From Rotaria macrura (taxonomy: Eukaryota; Rotifera; Eurotatoria; Philodinida; Philodinidae): DNA of 64,000 nt. Position numbers and translations under genes: made by a program. Positions 12,268 through 22,047 of this stretch are shown in pieces. The notes below the pieces were generated by a model. The model was given only the letters and a program-made list of their open reading frames with translations. It did not search any database and was not told the origin of the DNA. The number at the start of each line of letters is the position of its first letter. Within the stretch, counting starts at the first letter, position 1. Where the stretch lies: NCBI GenBank assembly GCA_900239685.1, contig OENT01000718.1, positions 1-64,000 of the forward strand, in the 5' to 3' direction.

Positions 12268-13237
12268 ACGTCATTCATAATGAAGTGGATGATTCTTCAT
12301 TAACAAAAGAAAATATTATACAGTTGATTAAAAATCAAGATGTACGTTTAACATTTGTGAAACTCAAATCCCCATGATATCGAGTTTAGTTGACATTAAG
12401 TTCTGTTTACTTAAGGAATTGAAAGCAAGATTTTGTTTCTTGCGATGAATGCAAAGATATTCTACACTGTAAGCCAACTGATGACACAAGCAACATAATC
12501 AAACGCTTCAAATCATGTGAAACAGTGAACAAAAGTATTCCAACTGATGTTCTTAATATTAAAGAATATCTTCGTCCTAAAACTCGTCAAACTAATCCAA
12601 GAAAATTCAATAGAAAAATTATAGATGCAATTGTTGAATTTGTTGCTTTACATAATCGTGAATTTCAACTTATTTCTATTAATGGAATTATTGATTTAAT
12701 CCAAACAATATTTAATGCTTATCAAGATTTATCTACAGCACCGAATGTTCATATTTCGATTCTGCTGCCGACTTCAACAATTGTTAGTAAATATTATATG
12801 ATTCAATACAACATTTTTGAAATAAACAAATGAAACACGCTTTGATTCAAAAAAAGAAAACCATTTATTTTAGTACTAGGTCAATCGGAATATCCACAGA
12901 TTGTACAATAACAGGAAATCTCAACTGATCAAAGTATGTCAAAATACGAAATCTTACACCATTATGTTGATGTTTGAACCGTTTCACACATTGGCAAGAT
13001 TATAATTACGTTCTAATAGAGTTTTTTTTATATCATAAAAGTAAACGAGGGATATATTCAAAAAATGAAGTTCTTATTATCAGCAACAACCTTCATTTAT
13101 TTTTCAGGTATCAGTTATTTCTTCTTGATTTTAAATTGATAGAATTCGGTTTATCTTTAGATAATGGTAAATTTGTAATAGTCGACATCGAGAGTAGGAG
13201 ATTACATGAGCTTTCAAGGATTCTTGCAGTAGGCTAA
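12268..13237 (+). pseudogene. hAT-family transposase remnant with BED zinc finger
   Basis: Exon 12268-12341 joins in phase 0 to 12426-12833. The second exon holds a BED finger: F-V-S-C-D-E-C-K, then K-P-T-D-D-T-S-N-I-I-K-R-F-K-S-C. The usual His of the finger is Phe here. It continues into the hAT pre-catalytic region (I-I-D-A-I-V-E-F-V-A-L-H-N-R and so on). After about 12790 the frame breaks. Pieces of the catalytic domain remain in shifted frames: R-S-I-G-I-S-T-D-C-T near 12880 and K-Y-E-I-L-H-H-Y-V-D-V near 12940 recall the hAT core T-D-x-W-T and H-Y-V-D motifs, and L-I-E-F-G-L-S-L-D-N-G near 13140 recalls the downstream D-N segment. Stops and frameshifts make it inactive. Terminal repeats and a target duplication were not identified. 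Confidence 0.65.
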
Positions 13238-14029
13238 CACGTTCAATCCATTATATTAATAAACAACATAAACATTGTTTTACCACAGATGCCAACGATA
13301 TAGTTCCAGGTAAAAGCGTAATTGTTCAATAAATCTTCGGTCATGTACGAAAAATTGAAACTGATATTAGAAGAACATACCCAAAGAATAAAAATTATCT
13401 CGTGAACTTCAGCTATACTTTGATATACACACAATAAGATCAAATATATCGCATGTGTCGTGATTTCCGACACATTCAAGTACAACACGAGACGCTCATT
13501 ATGACAGATTTCGTCTCGCAACAGCACGACACATGTGACACACGCAATACACTCTGAAAGCGGGGTTCGAACTTACCATATGGCGCATTTCTCACTTTTT
13601 TCTAAAGAAGCATATTATGGCATCTTTCCAAATTATTTTCATTTAATTATTCTTATTCTGAATATCTCAAACTTGTCCGATCTTGATATCTGACTGGTTG
13701 TGAGCTGGTTCAATCTCTATCAGACCACGTCCGGGTTCATTCTTCGATCATCGATCGAGATGAGCATGGTCTCGAATAATGAATAATCGATCAATAGTTT
13801 TGAAAAGAAATTATTTTGAAAATGTATGTTTCGTATGTTAATCATGTGTTTTATATGCAACTGTGTATGCATAAAAACAAAGGGTGAATGACGAGCCAGT
13901 TGACAGAACGCGATACATTTTTAGGCTGAAATCACAACACAAAAGGTAACGACGCAAAATTCCGATACATCTATTTAGTATGCATTTCAATTATGCTTTT
14001 CTTACAATAGATGTATTGTTATTACCCAA
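13238..14029. other. Stretch between hAT fragments, no supported gene
   Basis: Probably part of the decayed transposon or of material inserted into it. A GGTTCGAAC match near 13563 resembles a tRNA B box, but no A box or cloverleaf is present. Confidence 0.4.
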
Positions 14030-14412
14030 GCCAAAAACATTTTTCAAAAATGCGCTTAAGCGCTCGAAAATAGACGAAAAATCTAGGAAAGTGGATGTAC
14101 TTGGATGGCAATCGACGTTCCCGATTGTGAGTGAAAAACGCTCATTTCCTCACCTTCTTGNNNNNNNNNNNNNNNNNNNNNNNNNNNNNNNNNNNNNNNN
14201 NNNNNNNNNNNNNNNNNNNNNNNNNNNNNNNNNNNNNNNNNNNNNNNNNNNNNNNNNNNNNNNNNNNNNNNNNNNNNNNNNCAAGAAGGTGAGGAAATGA
14301 GCGTTTTTCACTCACAATCGGGAACGTCGATTGCCATCCAAGTACATCCACTTTCCTAGATTTTTCGTCTATTTTCGAGCGCTTAAGCGCATTTTTGAAA
14401 AATGTTTTTGGC
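14030..14412. mobile_element. Palindromic MITE-like element with assembly gap at its centre
   Basis: 14030-14160 and 14282-14412 are perfect reverse complements (131 bp each). The middle 14161-14281 is all N. The outer ends begin GCCAAAAACAT. The arms carry an internal GCGCTTAAGCGC palindrome and a segment TGAGCGTT...CACTCACAATCG that recurs in the element at 56029-56316. There is no coding capacity: open frames across it run only through N. It sits between two fragments of a hAT transposase frame, so it probably inserted into that element. Confidence 0.8.
14161..14281. other. Assembly gap (121 N)
   Basis: Run of N exactly at the dyad of the palindrome. The true spacer length and content are unknown. 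Confidence 0.99.
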
Positions 14413-14458
14413 CTGGATTATGTTCAACGAATTATATGGTATTTTAGATTGAACTCTT

Positions 14459-14629
14459 ATGAATGATTATGAGTCAATAGATAAAGCTTTTCTTTCATAT
14501 ACTTTCTCAATCCTCAAATCATGTGAGCAAGTATTTGCACAATTTAGTTCCAATAGAAAACCAACAATGTATAAAAAAACGTTTTCTATTGAAATAGTAA
14601 TTATGAAACCACTGTTGCATTCATTCTGA
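14459..14629 (+). pseudogene. hAT transposase fragment (central region)
   Basis: A 56-codon frame with I-L-K-S-C-E-Q-V-F-A-Q-F-S and R-K-P-T-M-Y-K-K-T-F. This resembles the hAT region L-x-P-F-x-x-x-T-x-x-L-S...P-T-x-x-x-V-x-P that lies between the catalytic core and the C-terminal dimerisation domain. It is collinear with the BED/hAT remnant upstream, from which it is separated by the palindromic element, and is most likely the same transposon copy. Confidence 0.5.
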
Positions 14630-16011
14630 TGATCGTGATTGAATTCAGCCGGTTAAAGCATTTCTCGATATTATTCAAATCTCAAAGATTCCGACATTCT
14701 CTATAATTTTTACACAATTATGAACGCATGGAAAAATTAGCAGGGTCATTTTTATATCAGATAAGAGAAAAACAAAGTTGATGCCAATTATGAAATGATC
14801 TTCTAGTATGAAAATGTGTAAGAATGTTGTGACATATGTTTTCTAATAAAACGCTTAAGTTTTGCTTAGAAAAATGTATTCAAGATGTTCGGATACTGCA
14901 CGATATGAACTATATCACAAAATTGTTGCATACTTCATGCGAAAATGATACTATCAATTCTAATGTAGATGCAAAGGATATTGGTTTGGCGAAGAAGGAA
15001 CTAGTTTAGCGTAAGTTATCAACAACATTTATCATTCTCTCAACAAATATAAAATCCCCTATTCGTACTCATGATATTAAATGATGAGTTTTATAGCACA
15101 AACAACGATATTTCTGATGGTGTATTTGAAAATTAAGTTTTCTTGGTTTTTATATCAATATATAACTTTTCCTGAAAGAGACTGAATAATCAATCGGAGC
15201 TTTCTCACTGTTTAATAGTTTTACGAAGAAAACAACATTTCAATTAAATTTATTGCTCAACTCTACGATTACACATATTCAAGGAAATAATGCAAAAATA
15301 ACTTACTCCATGTATGACTTCTAGAGATGATGATTGGTATTGTGTAAATTGATTGATCTTGTAAAAGGCTCAACTTTTCAAAGAACCTTTTTTTTCAAAC
15401 ATAGTTGATTCAAAAGTCACGAACGGATGCAAAATAATATTCAAAGCTGATATTAGTACAGCTTTGATAGGCTGCAACTCTGTATATGTTTTGTTGAAAT
15501 TTAACTCATGCAGTTTAAAATAGTTGAGTACTGGGAAGTTTTCAAGAGGTGCTTAATGTTTGACTTTTCCAACACTTCAGATTCGGTCGGGGAAAGTATG
15601 TGTGCTACAAAATTTGTAGTTCAAACATTTTTCTCTCTAACGAAACAAAATTCGATTGATTCGGATGCTAGCGATATGACTTGACAGAGATTCATATTTT
15701 TTTAAAGACTTCTTCGCCACTTATTTTTCATCAATATGCATCACTAAACCTAAATACCGCCGCTTTGTTTAGTGCATCCTCTGACTATACGAACAACAGG
15801 CAAAACAAACTAATTATGAGAAGTAGCTGAATGTTTATTAACAAACAAACATATAAGGACCAAAAGCAAAATTGAAATACGCACAGAATCATTATGATGC
15901 TGGTTGGGGTCATCAGGAATCATTTAATCACTCATTGGCTATAATTATAAAGAGTGTTTTATTTTAAATAAAAACATATCGATTAACTTTTTTAAAGATC
16001 TCTCTATTCTA
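14630..16011. other. Stretch without a supported gene
   Basis: Could contain the decayed 3' part of the hAT element; a short open stretch reading C-S-D-T-A-R-Y-E-L-Y-H-K near 14895 is compatible but too weak to call. Otherwise AT-rich and featureless. Confidence 0.4.
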
Positions 16012-16733
16012 TTAAGATAAACGCATATTTACCACAAGGCTCATAACAACAAGGATTTCTCCTTGATTTTCATTGTCACTTGATTGCTTTCCCATTAATG
16101 GACACCAAAAGTGACGCGTTTCACCTTCCATTACTTCACGTGGTATCAGTATTTCGCATTTCCCAATAAACATATCTTCAGTAAATGTTCGCTATATTAT
16201 AAACAGAATAAATTCTTAAATTCATGTGTGAGAAACAAAATCAATTTACTCGACTATGTACTTCTAAGTGTATTCTATCCATTGTTTTGAATAAATTACT
16301 AAACAAATCAAAATACGAATACAAGAAAACACCAATTGAAACCAATTTTTACATGCGATATGACGCTTTCTATTGAGGATTTGTTCCACTGTTAGTTGCT
16401 GTTGGCGTATCAAAAGATATATTACCAATTCGAAAACTGACATAGGATTTGATTTTCATAAAACCTAATAAACCAGAACGTTTTGTTAATTTCGCCTAAA
16501 TAAATAAGGAATGTAAATTATTTCTTGATTACATAAATAAGTATTATGTACCTCACCAATCGTAAGTGTCAAATACCCAAGAAAATTTGGATTTCGATGA
16601 AGTTGTTTCTCGGTTGGTACCGGTGAATGAGCTTTTCTTATACCATATTCTTCTAGATCAAAAATATGCGCGTGTATACATTTAATACGAATGGTATGAG
16701 TTTCGAATGGAGAATACCTGTGTTGGTCTCCTT
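16012..16733 (-). pseudogene. Tollip-like C2 domain exons with nonsense codon at the conserved Trp
   Basis: Four exons in compatible phases: 16733 (acceptor approximate; 16730 and 16727 fit equally) to 16552, 16495-16353, 16298-16250, 16191-16012 (TAA). Introns are 54-61 nt, GT-AG. Together they read as one C2 domain: L-G-Y-L-T-L-T-I-G-E-A-K-L, K-S-Y-V-S-F-R-I-G, F-D-T-P-T-A-T-N-S-G-T-N-P-Q, then L-E-V-H-S-R-R-T-F-T-E-D, I-L-I-P-R-E-V, and G-E-I-L-V-V-M-S-L. Order and spacing follow Tollip, where T-P-T-A-H-N-G-A-K-N-P-R-W and I-T-I-P-E-S-L are equivalent. The codon after N-P-Q is TAG (16372-16370) where the family has Trp (TGG). Every exon before and after remains open, so the lesion is recent, an assembly error, or a recoded codon. 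No Tollip N-terminal targeting region or CUE domain is seen. These may be the 3' exons of the B-box gene upstream. Confidence 0.65.
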
Positions 16734-17180
16734 CTCAGTCATACTTACATTCATACTATCTTAAATACACAACTGAGTCACCTCACACTAACGCCTACAC
16801 TTCATTCTACAAAGTTCTCAATTGATTTCATAGAAGGTTCTTGGCATTAAAATAAGAAACTCGGTTAGAATATGACACGGAAACATCTTGTGATAAATCT
16901 GAAAAGATAGCGAGAAATTTCTTCCTAAATTTTTGTACTAACAACACTCGTGTATGAATATGAGTTTTAGTACTGATGCCTCTCCCTGTATCGATGCTGT
17001 TAGCTGTGTGTTTGCATGTGCGTGTAAGTTTCAGTGTGAGTGGTACCGGGAAAAAGCTGACATGCCCTCCTGCACGAATACCCATTATCATAGCCGCACC
17101 AAGAAATCGCATCTGTACGGCACACATGATCGAAAATCATATCTAATAAGCCAACGACATCTCGAAAGGTTATCGTCTGA

Positions 17181-17390
17181 ATTTCAATCAAAATATATAA
17201 TGATGCACAAGTTGGATTCTACGACACAGGAATTTTTTCAGTAAAAATTGATGTATCATGTAAACACTGCTGCAAATCTCTTGAAGTGATCAGCAAGAAT
17301 TTTCATGGTGAATTTCAAATGTCTATCAGTGTCAAAATAAGATCAAGTAATGGCACACTTGCAGTTATAGTAGACCATGCAAAGATTTGA
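17181..17390 (+). pseudogene. Possible coding remnant, Cys-containing, unrecognised
   Basis: A 69-codon open stretch bounded by in-frame TGA codons. It reads like protein sequence (I-K-I-Y-N-D-A-Q-V-G-F-Y-D-T-G, then C-K-H-C-C-K-S-L-E-V). The same frame is open again upstream of the first TGA (K-P-T-T-S-R-K-V-I-V). It lies antisense inside the putative large intron between the B-box and C2 exons. No family is recognised. It may be a decayed gene or chance. Confidence 0.25.
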
Positions 17391-17588
17391 CAAGCCACTC
17401 ACTTTAAAAAGGTAATTTCAGGAAATATAGATAGATTATTACGTTCAGTAAGTTGAAGAAAAATGTTGCTTTAATTTCAATTAATGAAAGTGGTAAGAGA
17501 TTATCTTTCATGTAGCAGTGAATATGCAATAACATCGAGCCAATCGATTACTTAGAAGGTCAATGAGACAGTATTGAATGTAACTCAC

Positions 17589-18726
17589 CTGGTTGTGGTG
17601 AAGGCTCTACTCTTATTTTCGACGAAGATACCAGTGACTCTTTGGGCTTCGATACAGTCGAAACAAATTTGGACTCGGATGACGTTGGCTCATCTAAAAG
17701 AAAAGAAACAACGAGATTGCATCTGCAACTGCTCGTATGAGCGAAATGAAACCCAGCATCCCGTTCCCTGCTCGAACCATGTCCAATCTAGCATCGGTCG
17801 CGAAAACAACAGCAACAACATAGATAGTCAATAGTATCTATAAAGTAACGGTGAAAATTGGCATGAGGTTGAATTCAAGTGATGCTGATTGTGCCAGGAA
17901 TGCTGCTCATTTATGTATTGCATTTACTGTGGATTGCTTATGGTGCTGATGTGGATGGGTAGGAGTATGGGCTTACGAAGTGTTCGTTTGGGTATAGATT
18001 ACATCTGTACCCATACCAGCGTCCGTCTGCTCCAACCTGTATGCGACCCAGCGGTTACAGGTTCTAGTCTGAAAGTTGTTGTTCAACCGAGTCTAGGTCG
18101 GTCCCGGGTCCAGAAACTTTTGCCCTAGATGGGCTCTAATCTACACTCACAACATCATGTCATTCAATTCACTCACCAACTATTGTGTCTTCCTTTTCGA
18201 CGTAGATACATTGATTCCAATCAATGGAATCGTTTGTCGCTATGATCACTTTTGTTTTCCTCGCTTGAACAAGTTGTCCTAGTGATATTTGTATCTGATT
18301 TAGTTTTTTTCGAAGTCTCTCGATATCGTTTTCGTCAAAATTTTCTTCTTCTCGTCGATCGCGTATTTCATTTGTTGTGATTTGAAACAGCTTTTCCAGT
18401 GTATCTTTCTCTTTTGTGAGTAGTTGAATAAGTTGATGACGAGCTTGTTCCGCTGCTATATGAACTTTTTCAACTGTTGCAATCTCCCACTGATGTATCT
18501 CATCAAAAAATATCGAAGCCTTCGTATTCGATTGTTTCACTTCATTCATTTTTTCGAGAAGTTCGTCATGATTTCTCACAATCTCATCATCGAATTTCGT
18601 TGAGAGCTGTTGACGATGTTGATTAAAGTGTTTGACGCAAAAGTAGTTTTTACATCCACCACACATGCATTGGCCTGAGCTCTTCAGGCAGATTGAACAC
18701 TGATTTGATTCTAATCCTGATGCCAT
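17589..18726 (-). CDS. B-box zinc finger and coiled-coil protein (TRIM-like), 3' end open
   Basis: Exon 18726-18177 (183 codons plus one base) joins in phase 1 to 17693-17589 (35 codons), across a 483-nt GT-AG intron. The start is ATG at 18726, shortly after a possible acceptor. Residues about 8-30 form a B-box-like zinc site: C-S-I-C, then C-M-C-G-G-C, then F-C-V-K-H-F-N-Q-H. A long charged helical region follows (about residues 40-160), likely coiled coil, as in TRIM-type and bdelloid B-box proteins. Exon 2 is a Ser/Pro/Lys linker (E-P-T-S-S-E-S-K and so on) ending in a GTGAGT donor in phase 1. The protein therefore continues. No NHL repeats are visible downstream; the only downstream coding on this strand is the Tollip-like C2, whose first exon can accept phase 1. 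No RING finger is present, so ubiquitin-ligase activity is not implied. Confidence 0.7.
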
Positions 18727-20657
18727 CTCTGTTGATAGAAAATGTATATCAGTCAGTGTCTCATAAAGTATGAAATCATTCCAGAGAAACATCATCTACC
18801 TCTGTACGCGTAGTGAAGATATCAAAGAAATCATGAATGAAAAATGTCTGCAACCACGACGTCTCTTTTTTTGCACACACTATTTACTTTGTTACTCAGT
18901 TTTGTGTCTATAACAAAATTCATTATTTCAGCGTGTTCCTTTTTTTAAATTCTTTCTATCAACACCGTGAAAAGCAGTTTGAGGAGTGTGAAGGATGTGA
19001 GTGTACATATGCGTTTTGCTGTTGGCCTGTGCATAAATGTGAGGGTGTGAATGTCTTTGACAAAGAGATTGACAGTGGCTCCTACGCATCCATGTACACT
19101 CCACACCCAGACTCAGATAAGAACCGTTAATCTGAGAAACTTCAACAACTATATGAATTTCGAATTGCAAGTGTTTGTAGAGCTGTATACATAATTTTAT
19201 TTCTAGTAGCTAGTAGTTTAATTAATATTTTTAAACGCAGAAGATCTTTTCCTAGTGACCTTGTTTCATTCCACCTGTTGATACCGTCATACTAAAAACA
19301 ACAATGTTCGAAATGATCATTTTATTTCCTATTTGTTCGACGAGATGAAGATGACAATTAAAGTCAAAAGTTGAACTGAGACGTTTTCATCGAAAGAACA
19401 ATAATTGATGTTTCTAGAATTGAACTACTTGATTATGTGTAAAATAAAATATTTGAGTGTGCAATATCAATTCTGGGCCCATTAAATTGATAATCGACAA
19501 AATCGCAGCAGAATAAAGTCATGTTCAATTACTGTTTGGAAGACTTCTTGTGTCCCTTTTAACGTTTCTCGAATGTTTATTTGGCGGAAACTATGTTTCG
19601 ATGGTTGGAGACTAGCTTGCTGTTCGCGATAATGATAAGAGAATATCTTTGCTAATAGTAACAAATTCCTAACTTTGATTAAGAAGAAAGTATTGCTGAA
19701 TACAATAACTAAAAACTATCAGTTTAATGATCGATATTTATTTCTTATCTTATCAAGTTTATTTTGAAGTTTCGTATTTCGTTTAATTACAACTAAATTG
19801 TGTTTTATTGGAATATCAACCACCCATATAGTCACATGATCATCTATGGAAAAATTAAACATGCACACTTATAATGTAGGTTATGCATAAAATTCTTCAC
19901 TGTATTACTTAGTGAAATATACTGTGGCATTCTTCATGGCAAGGGTATATACATTATTGAGACGTAACTTACTCAAAAATTATACATATACAATAGTTAA
20001 CAAAGTTTTTGTTCTCTTTCTAAGATAATATGTACTACTGATCATTTTTAGTATGAACCTTAGTCTCAATTATACATTAATATTTTTCGATTCGATAAAT
20101 TGTACCACCAGAGAAGGAGGAAAGAAGGTCCCATTGCTCTGAAAATTTTTAACTGGAGCTCTCTCTGAATTTGAAGAAACGTGTGAGATTATTTTCTTCG
20201 CTCTCGTAAAAAATAAATTAAGAGAAAAATAATTGAATAACGATCATTTATGGGCATTTTAGTTGCATTCCATTGCAACAGATCTGATTAATAAATTAAC
20301 CGAGGACGAACTGTTCAAAAAAAGACTCAAGTAAATTTTCTGACGTTGTATTTTTTCGAATTGCTTTTCAATTTATTGTCATTCATTAATCTATGGTACA
20401 TGAAGTTTGGTCTAGACTGTACACCGAACATTGTAAAGTTAGTCTGCTTTTGAAGAAACACATAAGTGATCGGAGGAAAATGTGTTCTGCTGTTTTCGAT
20501 TTTTGGGTCACCCCCACCCTGTTTACTAAACGTAAGAAATCATAGAAGTTGTCAAATGACCGTAATCTTCTTCATTATTAAAAGATTATATTCAGCACTG
20601 TATTTTGGACATCTCGGATATACGATCTTGAAACTGTTTTAATTATATTCTTATCAG
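18727..20657. other. Stretch without a supported gene
   Basis: Includes the B-box gene's upstream region. Short open frames (for example minus 19664-19482) lack any recognised domain. Confidence 0.45.
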
Positions 20658-20782
20658 TTATAACTTTAATTGATATCAATCACCTCGAACCAAATGGAAT
20701 TTCAGTCCTGCATGCAGCTACGTATTTTGATCACATTGACACTGGTCAATGCCTTCTTCATAAATACAGTGTTCTACGATAG
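20658..20782 (+). pseudogene. Ankyrin-repeat exon relic
   Basis: After an acceptor-like TTATCAG the frame reads I-T-L-I-D-I-N-H-L-E-P-N-G-I-S-V-L-H-A-A-T-Y-F-D-H and ends C-L-L-H-K-Y-S-V-L-R before TAG. N-G-x-x-x-L-H-A-A-x-x-x-x-H...L-L is the ankyrin repeat pattern. No partner exons are visible, and the stop sits at the possible donor. It is probably an isolated gene fragment. Confidence 0.45.
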
Positions 20783-21015
20783 GTTTTACTGAGATCGATC
20801 TAATACAGAACGACGAAATAACTGAATTTTTCCACAGTTTGTCAAATTCACAACTATTCAGTATCTTTTTATCAACAAGACTGCCTAAATATTAGTCTCA
20901 ATCAATATGAATCAAAGAAGGTTGTTTTAACTTTATGCATCGAAAGAAATTTAAGTAGCTAACAATAAAGTCAACTATGAAATGTGAAAACGTGAAAGTT
21001 ATATTTCGCAGTTCA

Positions 21016-22047
21016 TTATATTTTTTTCAGTACCAAACAGGCACATACATATTGATTATCATTGGCAACTAATTCCGGTCTTTCTTTTAACTTTTCTTCG
21101 TACACCATCCAAAAATCTTTTGATAATTCATCAATTTCTTCTTTCGAACGTCCACTCATTCCAAATAGCCGTTTAATCAAGGGTTCCATAGTACTTTGAA
21201 AGGCTTTTGAGAATATTTTCACCAATTGGTCAAATTGCAACTGACCATTGTGATACATTTCAAGTACAGGCAGTTTCAATCGACTTAATTCACCTTTAAT
21301 CAATTGTAAGGAGCATCGATCGAACAATTTATGATCCAAACATTCAGATAATGAACGAAGGTATATCGGAATAGTTAAGTGCAATAACTCTTGCTCGTTG
21401 AAAAATGATCGAGCACAGATATACAGCTGATCGAAATAATTACTTATACTATCAACTCCTAGATCATCATAACTGGGAATACTAAGAACAAGAATACCGC
21501 CAGATACAAGTTCATTAGAACGGTGTTCTATAAATGAATTAAGATCAAGTTTTGCTTGATCTTCATATGCTTGACGTTCACGCTCTTCAGCAAATTTATG
21601 AAAGCAATGATTCTTAATATTAAATGGTATTTTTGATAACCAGTGCATTGATGAAGCTGTAAAACCTAACGAAAGACTATTGGCTGGAAGACATTGTTCA
21701 TAAAATGAACATCCATTAGCCACACCTTGATATGATTTATCTTGTGAAAGAAGTTGAAATAGTGTTACCCAATCATTTGTTGGAAGATCATTATGAACGA
21801 CAAGTGGTGGGGAGACAAGTTTATTTGTTTGTTGAAGATGTTTAATAAATATTTTCATTGCTATTATTGAATTCCTTCCATGTGATGAACCAAAATCAGT
21901 AATAATCAAAGGTGAAGATGAAGTCTCTAATTCATCAACACCCAAATTAATATAAGGTATCATTAAATTAATGATAGCAAGCTGAGGATCAGAATTTTCA
22001 TTATAACCTCCTCCCATGCCAGAAATTGAGCCCGAATTCGCAGCCAT
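21016..22047 (-). CDS. SABATH-type SAM-dependent carboxyl methyltransferase
   Basis: Single exon, 343 residues from ATG 22047; the frame extends 18 nt upstream only to a TTG. The family is Methyltransf_7 / SABATH, best known from plants, where it methylates carboxyl groups of small acids such as salicylate and jasmonate, or ring N of xanthines. The family blocks appear in order: M-G-G-G-Y-N-E-N-S (11-19, substrate/SAM entry), I-I-T-D-F-G-S-S-H-G-R-N-S (48-60, SAM motif I), V-V-H-N-D-L-P-T-N-D-W (83-93), S-F-Y-E-Q-C-L-P-A-N-S-L (114-125), and G-F-T-A-S-S-M-H-W-L-S (128-138). Length and C-terminal helical region fit the family. The substrate cannot be told from sequence here. An intronless gene of a mainly plant/bacterial/fungal family in an animal suggests horizontal origin. 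Confidence 0.85.
   Translation of the reverse strand: MAANSGSISGMGGGYNENSDPQLAIINLMIPYINLGVDELETSSSPLIITDFGSSHGRNSIIAMKIFIKHLQQTNKLVSPPLVVHNDLPTNDWVTLFQLLSQDKSYQGVANGCSFYEQCLPANSLSLGFTASSMHWLSKIPFNIKNHCFHKFAEERERQAYEDQAKLDLNSFIEHRSNELVSGGILVLSIPSYDDLGVDSISNYFDQLYICARSFFNEQELLHLTIPIYLRSLSECLDHKLFDRCSLQLIKGELSRLKLPVLEMYHNGQLQFDQLVKIFSKAFQSTMEPLIKRLFGMSGRSKEEIDELSKDFWMVYEEKLKERPELVANDNQYVCACLVLKKI

Noticed and set aside
13550-13575. GGTTCGAAC, resembling a tRNA B box
   Set aside because: No upstream A box and no acceptor, D or anticodon stems could be paired.
13980-14351. Open frames of 106 and 69 codons across the palindrome
   Set aside because: They run through the N gap and mirror each other because of the inverted repeat; no coding signal.
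14840-15000. Possible C-terminal hAT segment (C-S-D-T-A-R-Y-E-L-Y-H-K)
   Set aside because: Only about 20 codons without the diagnostic dimerisation motif.
16828-17127. Minus-strand frame with M-R-F-L-G-A-A-M-I-M-G near an acceptor
   Set aside because: No consistent phase with either the B-box or the C2 exons, and the frame ends in low-complexity sequence.
17889-18128. Cys-rich 79-codon plus-strand frame
   Set aside because: It lies within the first intron of the B-box gene, has no domain, and the Cys codons come from local TGT/TGC-rich sequence.
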